Origin: Pseudomonadota bacterium
Lineage (GTDB): Bacteria; Pseudomonadota; Gammaproteobacteria; Xanthomonadales; Xanthomonadaceae
Reading direction: 5' to 3'
Assembly: GCA_018241125.1 (NCBI GenBank)
Contig: JAFEEL010000010.1
Location: forward strand, 1 to 60,658
DNA length: 60,658 nt
The notes below the pieces were generated by a model that made no database searches, was not told the DNA's origin, and saw only the letters and a list, made by a program, of their open reading frames with translations. Below, piece after piece: positions 18,660 through 27,113 of this stretch; position 1 is the stretch's first letter, and each line of letters starts with the position of its first letter. The position numbers were made by a program, and so were the translations under genes.

Positions 18660-21599
18660 ATGCGCGAACCCATACTCGATTTGTCGCCGTCGCCCGGCGA
18701 CACCATCAAGACCACGACGTGCTACATGTGCGCATGTAGATGCGGCATCAAAGTCTGGCTGAAAGACGGCGCGATCCGCTACATTCAGGGCAACCCCGCG
18801 CACCCGGTCAATCGCGGCGTGCTGTGCGCCAAGGGTTCGTCCGGGATCATGCAGCACTATTCGCCGGCGCGGCTGCGCAAACCGCTGCTGCGGGTGGGTG
18901 AGCGCGGGGCCGGCGAGTTCCGCGAAATCGAATGGGACGAGGCGCTGGCGCTGGCGACGCAGTGGCTGGGCGACATCCGCGCGCGCGATCCCGACGAGTT
19001 GGCCTTCTTTACCGGCCGCGACCAGAGTCAGGCGCTGACCGGGTGGTGGGCACAGCAGTTCGGCACCATCAACTACGCCGCGCACGGCGGTTTCTGCTCG
19101 GTCAACATGGCCGCCGGCGGGCTGTACACGCTCGGCGGCAGTTTCTGGGAATTCGGTGAACCCGATTGGGAGCACACCCGGTACCTGATGCTGTGGGGCG
19201 TGGCCGAGGACCACGATTCCAACCCGATCAAGCTCGGCTTGGGCAAGCTCAAGGCGCGCGGCGCGAAGATCGTCGCGGTCAATCCGGTGCGCAGCGGCTA
19301 CGGCGCGCTGGCCGACGAGTGGATCGGCATCCGCCCGGGCGCCGATGGCTTGTTCGCGTTCGCGCTGATCCACGAGCTGCTGCGATCCGATCGCATCGAT
19401 CTGGATTATCTGGTGCGCTACGCCAACGCGCATTGGCTGGTGATCGCCGACCCGGGCGCGGCCGACGACGGGATGTTCGCGCGCGATGCGCAGGGCCGGC
19501 CGCTGTGCTTCGATCAGCGGGCCAACGCAATCGTCGATGCGGGAGCCACCGACATCTCCCCGGCCGTGGTTGGTGAATACGTTTTATCGGATGGACGCAA
19601 GGCGGTGCCGGTGTTCCACCTGCTCGCGCAGCGCTACCTCGATCCGCAGTATTCCCCGGATGCCGTGGCCGATCGCTGCGGCATTCCCGCCGACACCATC
19701 GCCCGCATCGCCCGCGAACTGGCCGCGGCGGCGTTCGACAGCGGCCTGAAACTTCCCATCGCGTGGACGGACGTGCACGGTCGGCGCCACACGGAAATGA
19801 TCGGGCGGCCGGTGGCGATGCACGCCATGCGCGGGATCGCCGCGCACGCCAACGGCTTCCATACCTGCCGCGCGTTGCACGTGTTGCAGATGCTGCTCGG
19901 GGCGATCGACGCGCCCGGTTCGTTCCGCTACCAGCCGCCGTATCCGCGGCCGATCCCGCCGGCGGCGCGCCCGGCCAAAGGCCGTCGCGCCGATGGCACG
20001 CTGGATGGCCCGCCGCTGGGTTTCATCCACGGCCCGGAGGATCTGGTGGTGGATGCCGATGGCCAGCCGCTCCGCATCGACCATGCGTATTCGTGGGCCT
20101 ACCCGCTGGCGCTGCACGGGATGATGCACGCGGTGATTCGCAACGCGTGGGCGGGTAACCCGCGCAAGATCGACACGCTGATGATGTTCATGGCGAACAT
20201 GAGCTGGAACTCGTCGATGAACACCGGGCAGACGATGCGCATGCTCACCGACAAGGATGCGGCTGGCGCTTACAAGATCCCGCGCATCATCTACGCCGAC
20301 GCCTACGCCAGCGAGATGGTCGCCTATGCCGATCTGGTGTTGCCCGATACCACCTATCTGGAACGCCACGATTGCATCTCGTTGCTGGATCGGCCGATCT
20401 CCGATGCCGATGGCGCCGCCGACGCGATCCGCCATCCGGTTTTCGATCCGGCCACGCAGGTCGATGCCGACGGCAAGCCACGCGACGTGCGCGGCTTCCA
20501 GTCGGTGCTGCTGGATCTGGGTGCGCGCCTGCAGCTGCCGGGGATGGTCGATGCGAGCGGCGCGCCGATCTATCGCGACTATGCCGATTACATGGTCAAC
20601 CACCAGCGCGCGCCGGGCGTGGGTCTGCTCGCCGGCTGGCGCGGTGCCGATGGCACTTTGCACGGCAAAGGCCCGCCGAACCCGAAGCAACTCGAAGCCT
20701 ACATCGCCCACGGCGGCTTCTGGCATGCGCCGATCCCGGAATCTGCGCGCTACTACAAGATGGCCAATCGCGATTACCTGGAATGGTCGGCGCAGATGGG
20801 TTTCATCGGCCGGCCCGAGCCGGTGGTGTTGCAGATCTACTCGGAGACGTTGCAGAAGTTCCGGCTGGCCGCGCGCGGGCATGGCCCGGTGCAGCCGCCC
20901 GAAAAGGAGCGGGCGCGAGTGGAGCGTTATTTCGATCCGCTGCCGATCTGGTATGAGTCGTTCGAGGGGGCCGAAGTGGAAGCCGTTCATGGTTCGACAG
21001 GCTCACCACGAACGGGATCTTCGACAGGCTCGCCACGAACGGGATCTTCGACAGGCTCACCACGAACGGATTCCCCATACCCGCTGAGCGCCGTCACCCA
21101 GCGACCGATGTTCATGTACCACGCCTGGGGCTCGCAGAACGCCTGGCTGCGGCAGATCGCCACCGACAACGCGCTGTACGTGCACCCGCACACCGCCGCC
21201 AAGTTCGGTATCGCCGATGGCCAGATGGCGCATCTGGATTCACATCTGGGGCGGATGACCGTACCGGTGCGTTGCGTGGGCAACGTGCAGCCGGACACGG
21301 TGTGGACATGGAACGCGATCGGCAAGCGTCGCGGCGCGTGGCGACTGGCAGCCGACGCCCCCGAGGGCCGCCGCGGTTTTTTGCTCAACCACCTGATTTC
21401 CGACCGCACCGAGCGGGGCGATTACGTCAACGCCGATCCGGTCACCGGGCAGGCGGCGTGGTTCGACCTGCGTGTGCGGATTTCCCCGGCCGGCGTCGCC
21501 GCTGATGCCGCCAGCGAACCGCAATATCCCACCATATCAGTAGGCAATACGCCGACCGATCCGCTACGCTACGGGGCAAGCTTCCGGAGCCGGCCATGA
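18660..21599 (+). CDS. soeA: Sulfite:quinone dehydrogenase molybdoprotein subunit (SoeA-like)
   Basis: 979 aa, DMSO-reductase-superfamily molybdoenzyme. The N-terminal 4Fe-4S motif is CYMCACRCG with the fourth Cys in NRGVLCAKG; the likely Mo ligand is Cys in HGGFCSVNMAAGG (about 148). There is no Tat signal, in line with SoeA, which works on the cytoplasmic side, oxidising sulfite to sulfate. Segments such as FFTGRDQSQALTGWWA, WGVAEDHDSNPIKLGLG and FNMF-free MFMANMSWNSSMN match my memory of Allochromatium SoeA closely. Between about residues 775 and 803 an in-frame repeat expansion (20983-21069) adds a GSSTGSPRT-type linker absent from relatives, just before the C-terminal domain. Thiosulfate/polysulfide reductase subunit A is the alternative family, but the missing signal peptide and the soeB/soeC partners favour SoeA. 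Confidence 0.85.
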   Translation: MREPILDLSPSPGDTIKTTTCYMCACRCGIKVWLKDGAIRYIQGNPAHPVNRGVLCAKGSSGIMQHYSPARLRKPLLRVGERGAGEFREIEWDEALALATQWLGDIRARDPDELAFFTGRDQSQALTGWWAQQFGTINYAAHGGFCSVNMAAGGLYTLGGSFWEFGEPDWEHTRYLMLWGVAEDHDSNPIKLGLGKLKARGAKIVAVNPVRSGYGALADEWIGIRPGADGLFAFALIHELLRSDRIDLDYLVRYANAHWLVIADPGAADDGMFARDAQGRPLCFDQRANAIVDAGATDISPAVVGEYVLSDGRKAVPVFHLLAQRYLDPQYSPDAVADRCGIPADTIARIARELAAAAFDSGLKLPIAWTDVHGRRHTEMIGRPVAMHAMRGIAAHANGFHTCRALHVLQMLLGAIDAPGSFRYQPPYPRPIPPAARPAKGRRADGTLDGPPLGFIHGPEDLVVDADGQPLRIDHAYSWAYPLALHGMMHAVIRNAWAGNPRKIDTLMMFMANMSWNSSMNTGQTMRMLTDKDAAGAYKIPRIIYADAYASEMVAYADLVLPDTTYLERHDCISLLDRPISDADGAADAIRHPVFDPATQVDADGKPRDVRGFQSVLLDLGARLQLPGMVDASGAPIYRDYADYMVNHQRAPGVGLLAGWRGADGTLHGKGPPNPKQLEAYIAHGGFWHAPIPESARYYKMANRDYLEWSAQMGFIGRPEPVVLQIYSETLQKFRLAARGHGPVQPPEKERARVERYFDPLPIWYESFEGAEVEAVHGSTGSPRTGSSTGSPRTGSSTGSPRTDSPYPLSAVTQRPMFMYHAWGSQNAWLRQIATDNALYVHPHTAAKFGIADGQMAHLDSHLGRMTVPVRCVGNVQPDTVWTWNAIGKRRGAWRLAADAPEGRRGFLLNHLISDRTERGDYVNADPVTGQAAWFDLRVRISPAGVAADAASEPQYPTISVGNTPTDPLRYGASFRSRP
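20983..21069. repeat. Palindromic repeat expanded in frame inside soeA
   Basis: A 33-bp palindrome (CCGTTCATGGTTCGAC...CACGAACGG) is followed by two 27-bp partial copies, each starting GATCTTCGACAGGC and ending CACGAACGG. The total of 87 bp is exactly 29 codons and each added copy is 9 codons, so the reading frame is kept. A diverged single copy lies at 3281-3313. Confidence 0.92.
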
Positions 21600-21664
21600 G
21601 CCCACAGCGCGCCACCGATCGCATTCCCGCCGCCGCACGCGCGGCCGAGGCGGCGCGCGGATGA
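21596..21664 (+). CDS. Possible 22-codon micro-ORF coupling soeA to the transporter gene
   Basis: An ATG at 21596 overlaps the soeA stop as ATGA and opens a 22-codon frame (MSPQRATDRIP..., Arg/Ala rich) whose TGA at 21662-21664 overlaps the next ATG at 21661, again as ATGA. The product has no recognisable fold; the frame may serve only to hand ribosomes from soeA to the transporter gene. It could be chance. Confidence 0.35.
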   Translation: MSPQRATDRIPAAARAAEAARG

Positions 21665-23430
21665 GCTGGCAGGCGTGGACGGTCGCGGGCCTGCTGGCCG
21701 GGGCGATGACCCTGTTCGTCAGCGAGAAGCTGCGCTACGACGTGATCGGCCTGCTGGTGCTGGGGGTGCTGCTGGCGACCGGCATCGTCACCCCGGCCGA
21801 GGGCTTGAGCGGCTTTTCCAACGAGGCCACGGTGGCGATCGCGGCGATGTTCGCGCTCAACGCCGGCGTGGTCGGCACCGGCGGGCTCGACCCGGTGGTG
21901 CGCATGCTGGTGCGCATCCGCAAGCCGTGGCTGCTGACCTTGTCGATCATGGGGATGATGGCGTTCCTCGGCGCGTTCATCAAGAACACCGCGCTGGTGG
22001 CGACCTTCCTGCCGGTGTGTCTGACCGTGTGTGCGCGCACGCGCACGCCGCCGTCGCGGGTGCTGATGCCGATGTCGTTCGCCGCGCAGATGGGCGGGGT
22101 GTGCACCCTGATCGGCACCTCTTCCAACCTGCTCACCAACAGCCTGGCCAAGCAGGAAGGGCTGGCCGGCTTTGGCGTGTTCGAGTTCGCCCAGCTCGGC
22201 GTGGTGCTGGCGATCGTCGGCATCGGTTACATGATGACGATCGGGCGCTGGTTGCTGCCCAAGTCCACCGACGTGCCGTTGGCCGAGGGCGCGGTGCACG
22301 GCAAGTACGTGACCGAGCTGCGGGTGAAGATCGGCTCGCCGTTGCTCGGTCGCGCGCTCGACGAGTTGCGGCTGGGCGAAAAATACGGCGTGGCGGTGCT
22401 CGAACTGGTGCGCGGCGAGGAACGCATGTGGTCGCCGCAATCGCAGAAGCTGGCCGCCGACGACGTGCTGGTGGTGCGCGGGGAGTGGGATCGGCTGGGC
22501 AAGTTCCAGTACGAGGCCGGGCTGGCGCTGCAAGCCAGTTCGCGCGCCGCGCAATGGGGCGGGATGGCGCGGCGGGTGCTGGTGCGCGCGTTGATCGCGC
22601 CCAATACGCACCTGGTCGGGCAGACCTTGGCCGAACTGGATTTTCGCTGGGCGTATCAGGCGTTGGTGTTGGCGGTGCAGCGCCGCGGCGAGGTGCTGCG
22701 GGAACGCATCCACAAGATCCGTCTGGACCGCGGCGACACCCTGATGATCCTGGTCGATGAAAAGGCGCTGCCGGACCTGGAGCGCGTACCCGGTCTGGTG
22801 GTGCTGGGCGAGCGCGCGCAGGCGCCGGCCTCACGCAAGCGCGCACCCATCGCCATCGCCATCCTGCTCGGGGTGATCGTGGTCTCCGGACTGGGCCTGC
22901 TGTCGATCGTGGTGGCCGCGCTGATCGGCTGCGTGCTGATGGCGCTGACCGGCTGCTTCAAGCATGCCGATCCCTACGAGGTGATGGACTGGAAGGTGAT
23001 CGTGCTGCTCGGCGCGGTGTTGCCGCTGGGCATCGCCATGCAGAAAACCGGGCTGGCGCAGCATCTGGTGGACATGGGCATGACGCTGGTGCACGACAAC
23101 GACCCGCTGCCGGGCCTGTTGATGGTGTATCTGCTGACCGCGCTGCTGACCGAGCTGATGGGGCACAATCCGTCAGTGGTCATCATGCTGCCGATCGGGG
23201 TGTCGGTGGCCCATGCCCTGCACGTGGACCCGACGCCGTTCGTGGTCGCCACCGCGTTCGCCGCCGCCACCTCCTTCGCCACTCCGGTCGGATACCCCAC
23301 CAACACCATGGTCTACAACGCCGGCGGTTACCGCTTCACTGACTTCCTCAAGATCGGGGTGCCGATGATCGCATTGTTCTGCGCGATCTCGATGGCGCTG
23401 ATCCCGCGCATCTGGCCGTTCGCGCCATGA
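21661..23430 (+). CDS. SLC13/DASS-type anion permease with two TrkA-C domains
   Basis: 589 aa. N- and C-terminal membrane halves of SLC13 type are seen (GFSNEATVAIAAMFALNAGV; FIKNTALVATFLPV; GTSSNLLTN; later LTELMGHNPSVVIMLPIGV and FATPVGYPTNTMVY). They flank a cytoplasmic region of about residues 210-390 with two RCK_C/TrkA-C-like modules (LGEKYGVAVLELVRG; YQALVLAVQRRGEVLRE). This architecture is known in sulfate and other oxyanion transporters. It lies between soeA and soeB, joined by ATGA overlaps on the soeB side (23427-23430), so it is part of the operon. I infer it moves sulfate out of, or sulfite or an organosulfonate into, the cell; the direction is not readable. Confidence 0.85.
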   Translation: MSWQAWTVAGLLAGAMTLFVSEKLRYDVIGLLVLGVLLATGIVTPAEGLSGFSNEATVAIAAMFALNAGVVGTGGLDPVVRMLVRIRKPWLLTLSIMGMMAFLGAFIKNTALVATFLPVCLTVCARTRTPPSRVLMPMSFAAQMGGVCTLIGTSSNLLTNSLAKQEGLAGFGVFEFAQLGVVLAIVGIGYMMTIGRWLLPKSTDVPLAEGAVHGKYVTELRVKIGSPLLGRALDELRLGEKYGVAVLELVRGEERMWSPQSQKLAADDVLVVRGEWDRLGKFQYEAGLALQASSRAAQWGGMARRVLVRALIAPNTHLVGQTLAELDFRWAYQALVLAVQRRGEVLRERIHKIRLDRGDTLMILVDEKALPDLERVPGLVVLGERAQAPASRKRAPIAIAILLGVIVVSGLGLLSIVVAALIGCVLMALTGCFKHADPYEVMDWKVIVLLGAVLPLGIAMQKTGLAQHLVDMGMTLVHDNDPLPGLLMVYLLTALLTELMGHNPSVVIMLPIGVSVAHALHVDPTPFVVATAFAAATSFATPVGYPTNTMVYNAGGYRFTDFLKIGVPMIALFCAISMALIPRIWPFAP

Positions 23431-24242
23431 CCGGCCTGCCCGCGCCGTCGCCGAAGAAACTCGGCCTGGTGATCGATCTGGACACCTGTGTGGGCTGCCA
23501 TGCCTGCGCGCTGGCGTGCAAGGAATGGAATGCTGGCGGCATCGCCGGGCCGCTGACCGACGAGAACCCCTACGGTGCCGAGCCGTTCGGGGTGTGGTTC
23601 AATCGGGTGCATTCGTATGAAGTGCAGGGAGAGGGGAGACGGGAGACGGGAGACAGATCGTCGACCGCCGCGCTTGCGTCTCCCGCTTCCCGTCTCCCGT
23701 CTCCCGCTCTCACCGTCCACTTCCCGCGCTCGTGCCTGCACTGCGAAACCCCGGCCTGCGTGACGGTGTGCCCGACCGGGGCCAGCTACAAGCGCGCCGC
23801 CGACGGCATCGTGCTGGTGGACGAGGACAAGTGCATCGGCTGCAAGCTGTGCTCGTGGGCCTGCCCGTATGGCGCGCGCGAGTATTCGGCGGTCGAGGGG
23901 GTGATGAAGAAGTGCACGCTGTGCGTAGATCGCATCTACAACGAGCATCTGGACGAATCCGAACGGCAGCCGGCCTGCGTGCAGGCCTGCCCGACCCGGG
24001 CGCGGCATTTTGGCGATCTGGGTGATCCCGATTCCAGCGTGTCGAAGTTGGTCGCCGAGCGCGGCGGCCGCGACCTGCTGCCGGAACTGGGCTACAAGCC
24101 GACCAACAAGTACCTGCCGCCGCGGCCGAGGCGGGCCGGTGGTGCGGTTGCATCCGACGCGTCGTCGCCGGCAAACGCAGTGCTCGACGCCAAGGCGTTG
24201 CCGCCGGTGTTGCGGTGGCTGGACAGGATGCTGTCGCGGTGA
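23427..24242 (+). CDS. soeB: Sulfite dehydrogenase iron-sulfur subunit (SoeB-like)
   Basis: 271 aa electron-transfer subunit with four 4Fe-4S cysteine groups: CVGCHACALACKEWN (about residue 22), CLHCETPACVTVCPTGA (about 103), CIGCKLCSWACPYGA (about 138) and CTLCVDRI...CVQACPTRA (about 163-190). It would carry electrons from SoeA to the membrane subunit. Between the first and second groups, residues about 67-94 (GEGRRETGDRSSTAALASPA and onward) are encoded by a low-complexity inverted repeat and look like an in-frame insertion. The start overlaps the transporter stop as ATGA. Confidence 0.9.
   Translation: MTGLPAPSPKKLGLVIDLDTCVGCHACALACKEWNAGGIAGPLTDENPYGAEPFGVWFNRVHSYEVQGEGRRETGDRSSTAALASPASRLPSPALTVHFPRSCLHCETPACVTVCPTGASYKRAADGIVLVDEDKCIGCKLCSWACPYGAREYSAVEGVMKKCTLCVDRIYNEHLDESERQPACVQACPTRARHFGDLGDPDSSVSKLVAERGGRDLLPELGYKPTNKYLPPRPRRAGGAVASDASSPANAVLDAKALPPVLRWLDRMLSR
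23626..23710. repeat. Low-complexity inverted-arm element inserted in frame in soeB
   Basis: A purine arm (GGGAGAGGGGAGACGGGAGA and one more unit) is followed by a spacer of about 22 bases and a pyrimidine arm (GTCTCCCGCTTCCCGTCTCC and more). The arms can pair into a long hairpin. The frame stays open through it. Confidence 0.85.
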
Positions 24243-24324
24243 GGGGCATGACGGCGAAGCGGTCGTGCGGTTTCGGCGCGTGGCGGCCAACCATGGCGCA
24301 GCGCATCGAGCGTCGTATTGCCCG

Positions 24325-24375
24325 GGGTGGGCTTGGTGCCCACCCGTTCATGCCGTCCGCGCGGCAGTGCCGCGC
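24325..24375 (+). other. Two hairpins in the soeB-soeC gap
   Basis: GGGTGGGC-TTGGT-GCCCACCC (24325-24345) is a perfect 8-bp stem. GCGCGG-CAGTG-CCGCGC (about 24358-24374) lies just before the soeC start. Neither has a following T-run. They may stabilise or tune the mRNA between soeB and soeC; the first may be a dispersed REP. Confidence 0.5.
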
Positions 24376-24387
24376 GAGCGTGATGGC

Positions 24388-25329
24388 ATGAACCCTGCCC
24401 TGTCCGTCATCTTTTTCACCACGCTCTCCGGGGCCGGCTACGGGCTGTGGTTCTGGTGGGCGCTCGATGGCTTCGGGCTCGGTTTGGGGCGGAGTAGCGA
24501 AGATGTCTTGTTCGCGTGGCTGCTGGCGGCCGTCGTCGGTTTCGTGCTGGTCACCGTCGGCCTGCTCAGCTCCACTTTGCATCTGGGCAAACCCGGGCGT
24601 GCGTGGCGGGCGTTTTCGCAGTGGCGCACTTCGTGGCTGTCGCGTGAGGGCGTGGCCAGCCTGCTGGCTTACGCCGCGTTCGTGGCCTGCTTCATGGCGC
24701 TGCGCTGGAATCTCACCGCTGCCGTGCCGCTGGCCGCAGCCGCCGTGGCGCTGCTGGCGCTGGGCACGGTGTGCTGCACGGCGATGATCTACGCCTGCCT
24801 GAAAACCGTGCCGGCGTGGCGGCAGAAGCTGGTGCTGCCCGGATACCTCGTGTTCGCCTTGCACACCGGCGGCCTGCTGCATGCGGCGGTGTACGCGCTG
24901 GCCGGCGCCCGTCCCGTGCTCACCGCGCCGGCGCTGGTGATCCTGGCCACCACCAGTTTGGCGACGGCGTGGATCAAGGAAGGCTACTGGCACGCCATCG
25001 ACCGCATCCAGTTCCCGTCACGCGCGGCGGCGACCGGCTTGGAAGGTTTCGGGAACGTGACCACCTTCGAGCGTCCGCACACACAGGCCAACTACCTCAC
25101 CCACGAAATGGGGTTCGTGTTGGCGCGTAAGCACTCGGCCCGCCTGCGCCTGCTCGCGCTGCTGGCGTTCGCGGTGCTGCCGCTGCTGGCATTGATCGCA
25201 TCGGTGCTGCTGCCGGGCAGCGCGGTGTTCGCGCTGCCGTTGGCCGCGCTGGCGGCATTGGCCGGTGCGTTCGTCGAACGCTGGCTGTTCTTCGCCGAGG
25301 CCAGGCATCTGGTGATGTTGTATTACTGA
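24388..25329 (+). CDS. soeC: Sulfite dehydrogenase membrane anchor (SoeC/DmsC-like)
   Basis: 313 aa, about eight hydrophobic helices, DmsC family (LSGAGYGLWFWWA; LLSSTLHLGKPGRAWRAFSQW; TAMIYACLKTVPAWRQK; AFVERWLFFAEARHLVMLYY). It anchors SoeAB to the inner membrane and passes electrons to quinone. Family words such as STLHLGKP and FVERWLFFAEA match SoeC. The start ATG 24388 is 145 bp after soeB, unlike the ATGA overlaps upstream; no strong ribosome site is visible. Confidence 0.88.
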   Translation: MNPALSVIFFTTLSGAGYGLWFWWALDGFGLGLGRSSEDVLFAWLLAAVVGFVLVTVGLLSSTLHLGKPGRAWRAFSQWRTSWLSREGVASLLAYAAFVACFMALRWNLTAAVPLAAAAVALLALGTVCCTAMIYACLKTVPAWRQKLVLPGYLVFALHTGGLLHAAVYALAGARPVLTAPALVILATTSLATAWIKEGYWHAIDRIQFPSRAAATGLEGFGNVTTFERPHTQANYLTHEMGFVLARKHSARLRLLALLAFAVLPLLALIASVLLPGSAVFALPLAALAALAGAFVERWLFFAEARHLVMLYY

Positions 25330-25347
25330 ATCGCTTGCTGTGCCGTC

Positions 25348-25371
25348 GTGGGAGCGGCTTCTAGCCGCGAC
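25348..25371. repeat. REP half-unit between soeC and hemC
   Basis: A single palindrome starting GTGGGAGCGGCTTCTAGCCG, the right-hand half of the REP family seen at 4382 and 46248. It sits between the convergent ends of soeC and hemC and could stabilise or terminate both transcripts. Confidence 0.7.
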
Positions 25372-25377
25372 CGCCGA

Positions 25378-26307
25378 TCACGTCGTGGCCAAGCGCGCCA
25401 GCAGTTCTCCGGCGCCGGCATCCAGCAGATCCTGCGCGACCCGTTGCCCCAAGGCCTGCGGATCGCTCGCCGCGCCCACGCCCTGCGTGCGCACCAGTTC
25501 GCCGCTGCGTGCATCGCCGACCAGGCCTTGCAGGTGCAGGCGTTCGCCATCGAGGGTCGCGTAGCCAGCCACCGGCACCTGACAACTGCCGTGCAGCGTC
25601 CGGTTCATCGCCCGCTCGGCGTCCACGCACAGGCGCGTGGGTGCGTGTTCGAGCGCGGCGCACAACGTCTGCGTGGCGGCATCGTCGGCGCGGCATTCGA
25701 TGGCGATCGCGCCCTGCGCCACCGCCGGCAGCCAGTCGGGCGCGCACAGGCGCTGGCGGATGCGCGCGTCCAGCCCCAGCCGCTGCAAGCCGGCGCAGGC
25801 CAGCACGATGGCGTCGTACCGACCTTCGTCGAGCTTGTGCAGGCGAGTGCCGAGGTTGCCGCGCAAGTCTTCCACGCGCAGGTCCGGCCGGCGCGCGCGC
25901 AACTGCGCCTGCCGGCGCAACGAGGACGAACCCACGCACGCGCCGTGCGGCAAATGCTCCAGCGTGGCGTGGATGTTGCTGACGAAGGCGTCGAACGGAT
26001 CGGCGCGTTCGAGCACCGCGGCCAGCGCGAACGGTTCGTCGAGCTGCATCGGCACGTCCTTGAGCGAGTGCACGGCGGCATCGGCGCGGCCTTCGAGCAT
26101 CGCCACTTCGAGCTCTTTCAGAAACAACCCCTTGCCGCCGATGACCGCCAGTGGGCGGTCGAGGATCTGGTCGCCGCGGGTGCTCATCGGCACCAGTTCG
26201 ACCCGCAGCCCTGCATGCGCGGCGCGCAGCAGGCCGGCCACGTGCCCGGATTGCCACAGCGCCAGCGGGCTTTCGCGCGTGGCCAATCGCAACGGGCGTG
26301 CCGTCAT
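25378..26307 (-). CDS. hemC: Porphobilinogen deaminase (hydroxymethylbilane synthase)
   Basis: 309 aa from ATG 26307. It polymerises four porphobilinogens into hydroxymethylbilane, early in tetrapyrrole synthesis. The dipyrromethane-cofactor Cys is in [13 protein letters not shown] (about 242); other blocks are [40 protein letters not shown] and LRGNLGTRL. The start overlaps the algR stop as TGATG (a GTG one codon earlier is also possible), so hemC is coupled to algR as in Pseudomonas. Confidence 0.97.
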   Translation of the reverse strand: MTARPLRLATRESPLALWQSGHVAGLLRAAHAGLRVELVPMSTRGDQILDRPLAVIGGKGLFLKELEVAMLEGRADAAVHSLKDVPMQLDEPFALAAVLERADPFDAFVSNIHATLEHLPHGACVGSSSLRRQAQLRARRPDLRVEDLRGNLGTRLHKLDEGRYDAIVLACAGLQRLGLDARIRQRLCAPDWLPAVAQGAIAIECRADDAATQTLCAALEHAPTRLCVDAERAMNRTLHGSCQVPVAGYATLDGERLHLQGLVGDARSGELVRTQGVGAASDPQALGQRVAQDLLDAGAGELLARLATT

Positions 26308-27041
26308 CACAAGTGCCGGATGCGTTCGCGCAGTGCCGGCAGGCAGCGACGGCTGACTTCCAGTGGTGCGGCGACGTTGCGCAGCAGGATATGCGACTGG
26401 CCGTCGTGGCCGCGACGCAGTTCGAGCACCGCGTCGGCGGCGACCAGGCAGTTGCGGTGGATGCGCAAGAAACGCTCGCCGAACTCGGCCTCCAGCGATT
26501 TCAACGACTCCTCGATCAAGTCCTCGCCGCGCGCATGGTGGACGGCGACGTATTTTTCATCCGCCTGCAGGTAGGCAATGTCGTCGATCGGGATCAGTCG
26601 CAAGCTGCCGCGCAGGCGTGCCGAAAGATGACTGCGGGCCTGGCTGCGCGGCAACTCCGGCAGCGGCGCGTGCGGACGCACGGCGACCTGCCGACGGGCA
26701 CGCTCCAGCGCCGTGGCCAGGCGTTCGGCGCGTACCGGTTTGACCAGGTAATCCACCGCCGCGGCCTCGAACGCGGCCAGCGCGTGCGCATCGTAGGCGG
26801 TGCAGAACACCACCGCCGGCGGCGTCTCCAGCCGCGCCAGATGGTGCGCCACTTCCAGCCCGTCCATCACCGGCATGGCGATGTCCAGCAGCAGCACGTC
26901 CGGGTGCAGGCTCTCCACCGCGGCCAGAGCCTCGCGGCCATTGCCGGCTTGCCCGACCACCGTCACGTCGGTGTGCGCGGCCAGCAGCCCGCGCAGGCGT
27001 TCGCAGGCCAGCGGTTCGTCGTCGACGATCAGCACGTCCAT
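26307..27041 (-). CDS. algR: LytTR-family response regulator (AlgR-like)
   Basis: 244 aa from [20 protein letters not shown]. The receiver domain (about residues 1-115) has the acidic pair DDE, phospho-acceptor Asp in [14 protein letters not shown] (about 53), Thr in FCTAYDA and Lys in YLVKPV. A LytTR DNA-binding domain follows (about 140-240: [32 protein letters not shown]). AlgR controls twitching, exopolysaccharide and virulence genes in relatives. It is joined to hemC as in Pseudomonas, but the usual sensor partner gene (fimS/algZ) is not upstream; a MITE-like element is. The longer frame to 27170 reads into that element. Confidence 0.92.
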   Translation of the reverse strand: MDVLIVDDEPLACERLRGLLAAHTDVTVVGQAGNGREALAAVESLHPDVLLLDIAMPVMDGLEVAHHLARLETPPAVVFCTAYDAHALAAFEAAAVDYLVKPVRAERLATALERARRQVAVRPHAPLPELPRSQARSHLSARLRGSLRLIPIDDIAYLQADEKYVAVHHARGEDLIEESLKSLEAEFGERFLRIHRNCLVAADAVLELRRGHDGQSHILLRNVAAPLEVSRRCLPALRERIRHL

Positions 27042-27113
27042 GCGGCGGGTGCGACAGGCGGTGGGCTCGTTGCGCATGGTAGCCAGCTGCGCCGTTTCCC
27101 GCCATCGGCGGAT

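Noticed and set aside
20983-21069. CRISPR array
   Set aside because: Copies abut without unique spacers, the unit is palindromic, and it lies inside a coding frame; no cas genes.
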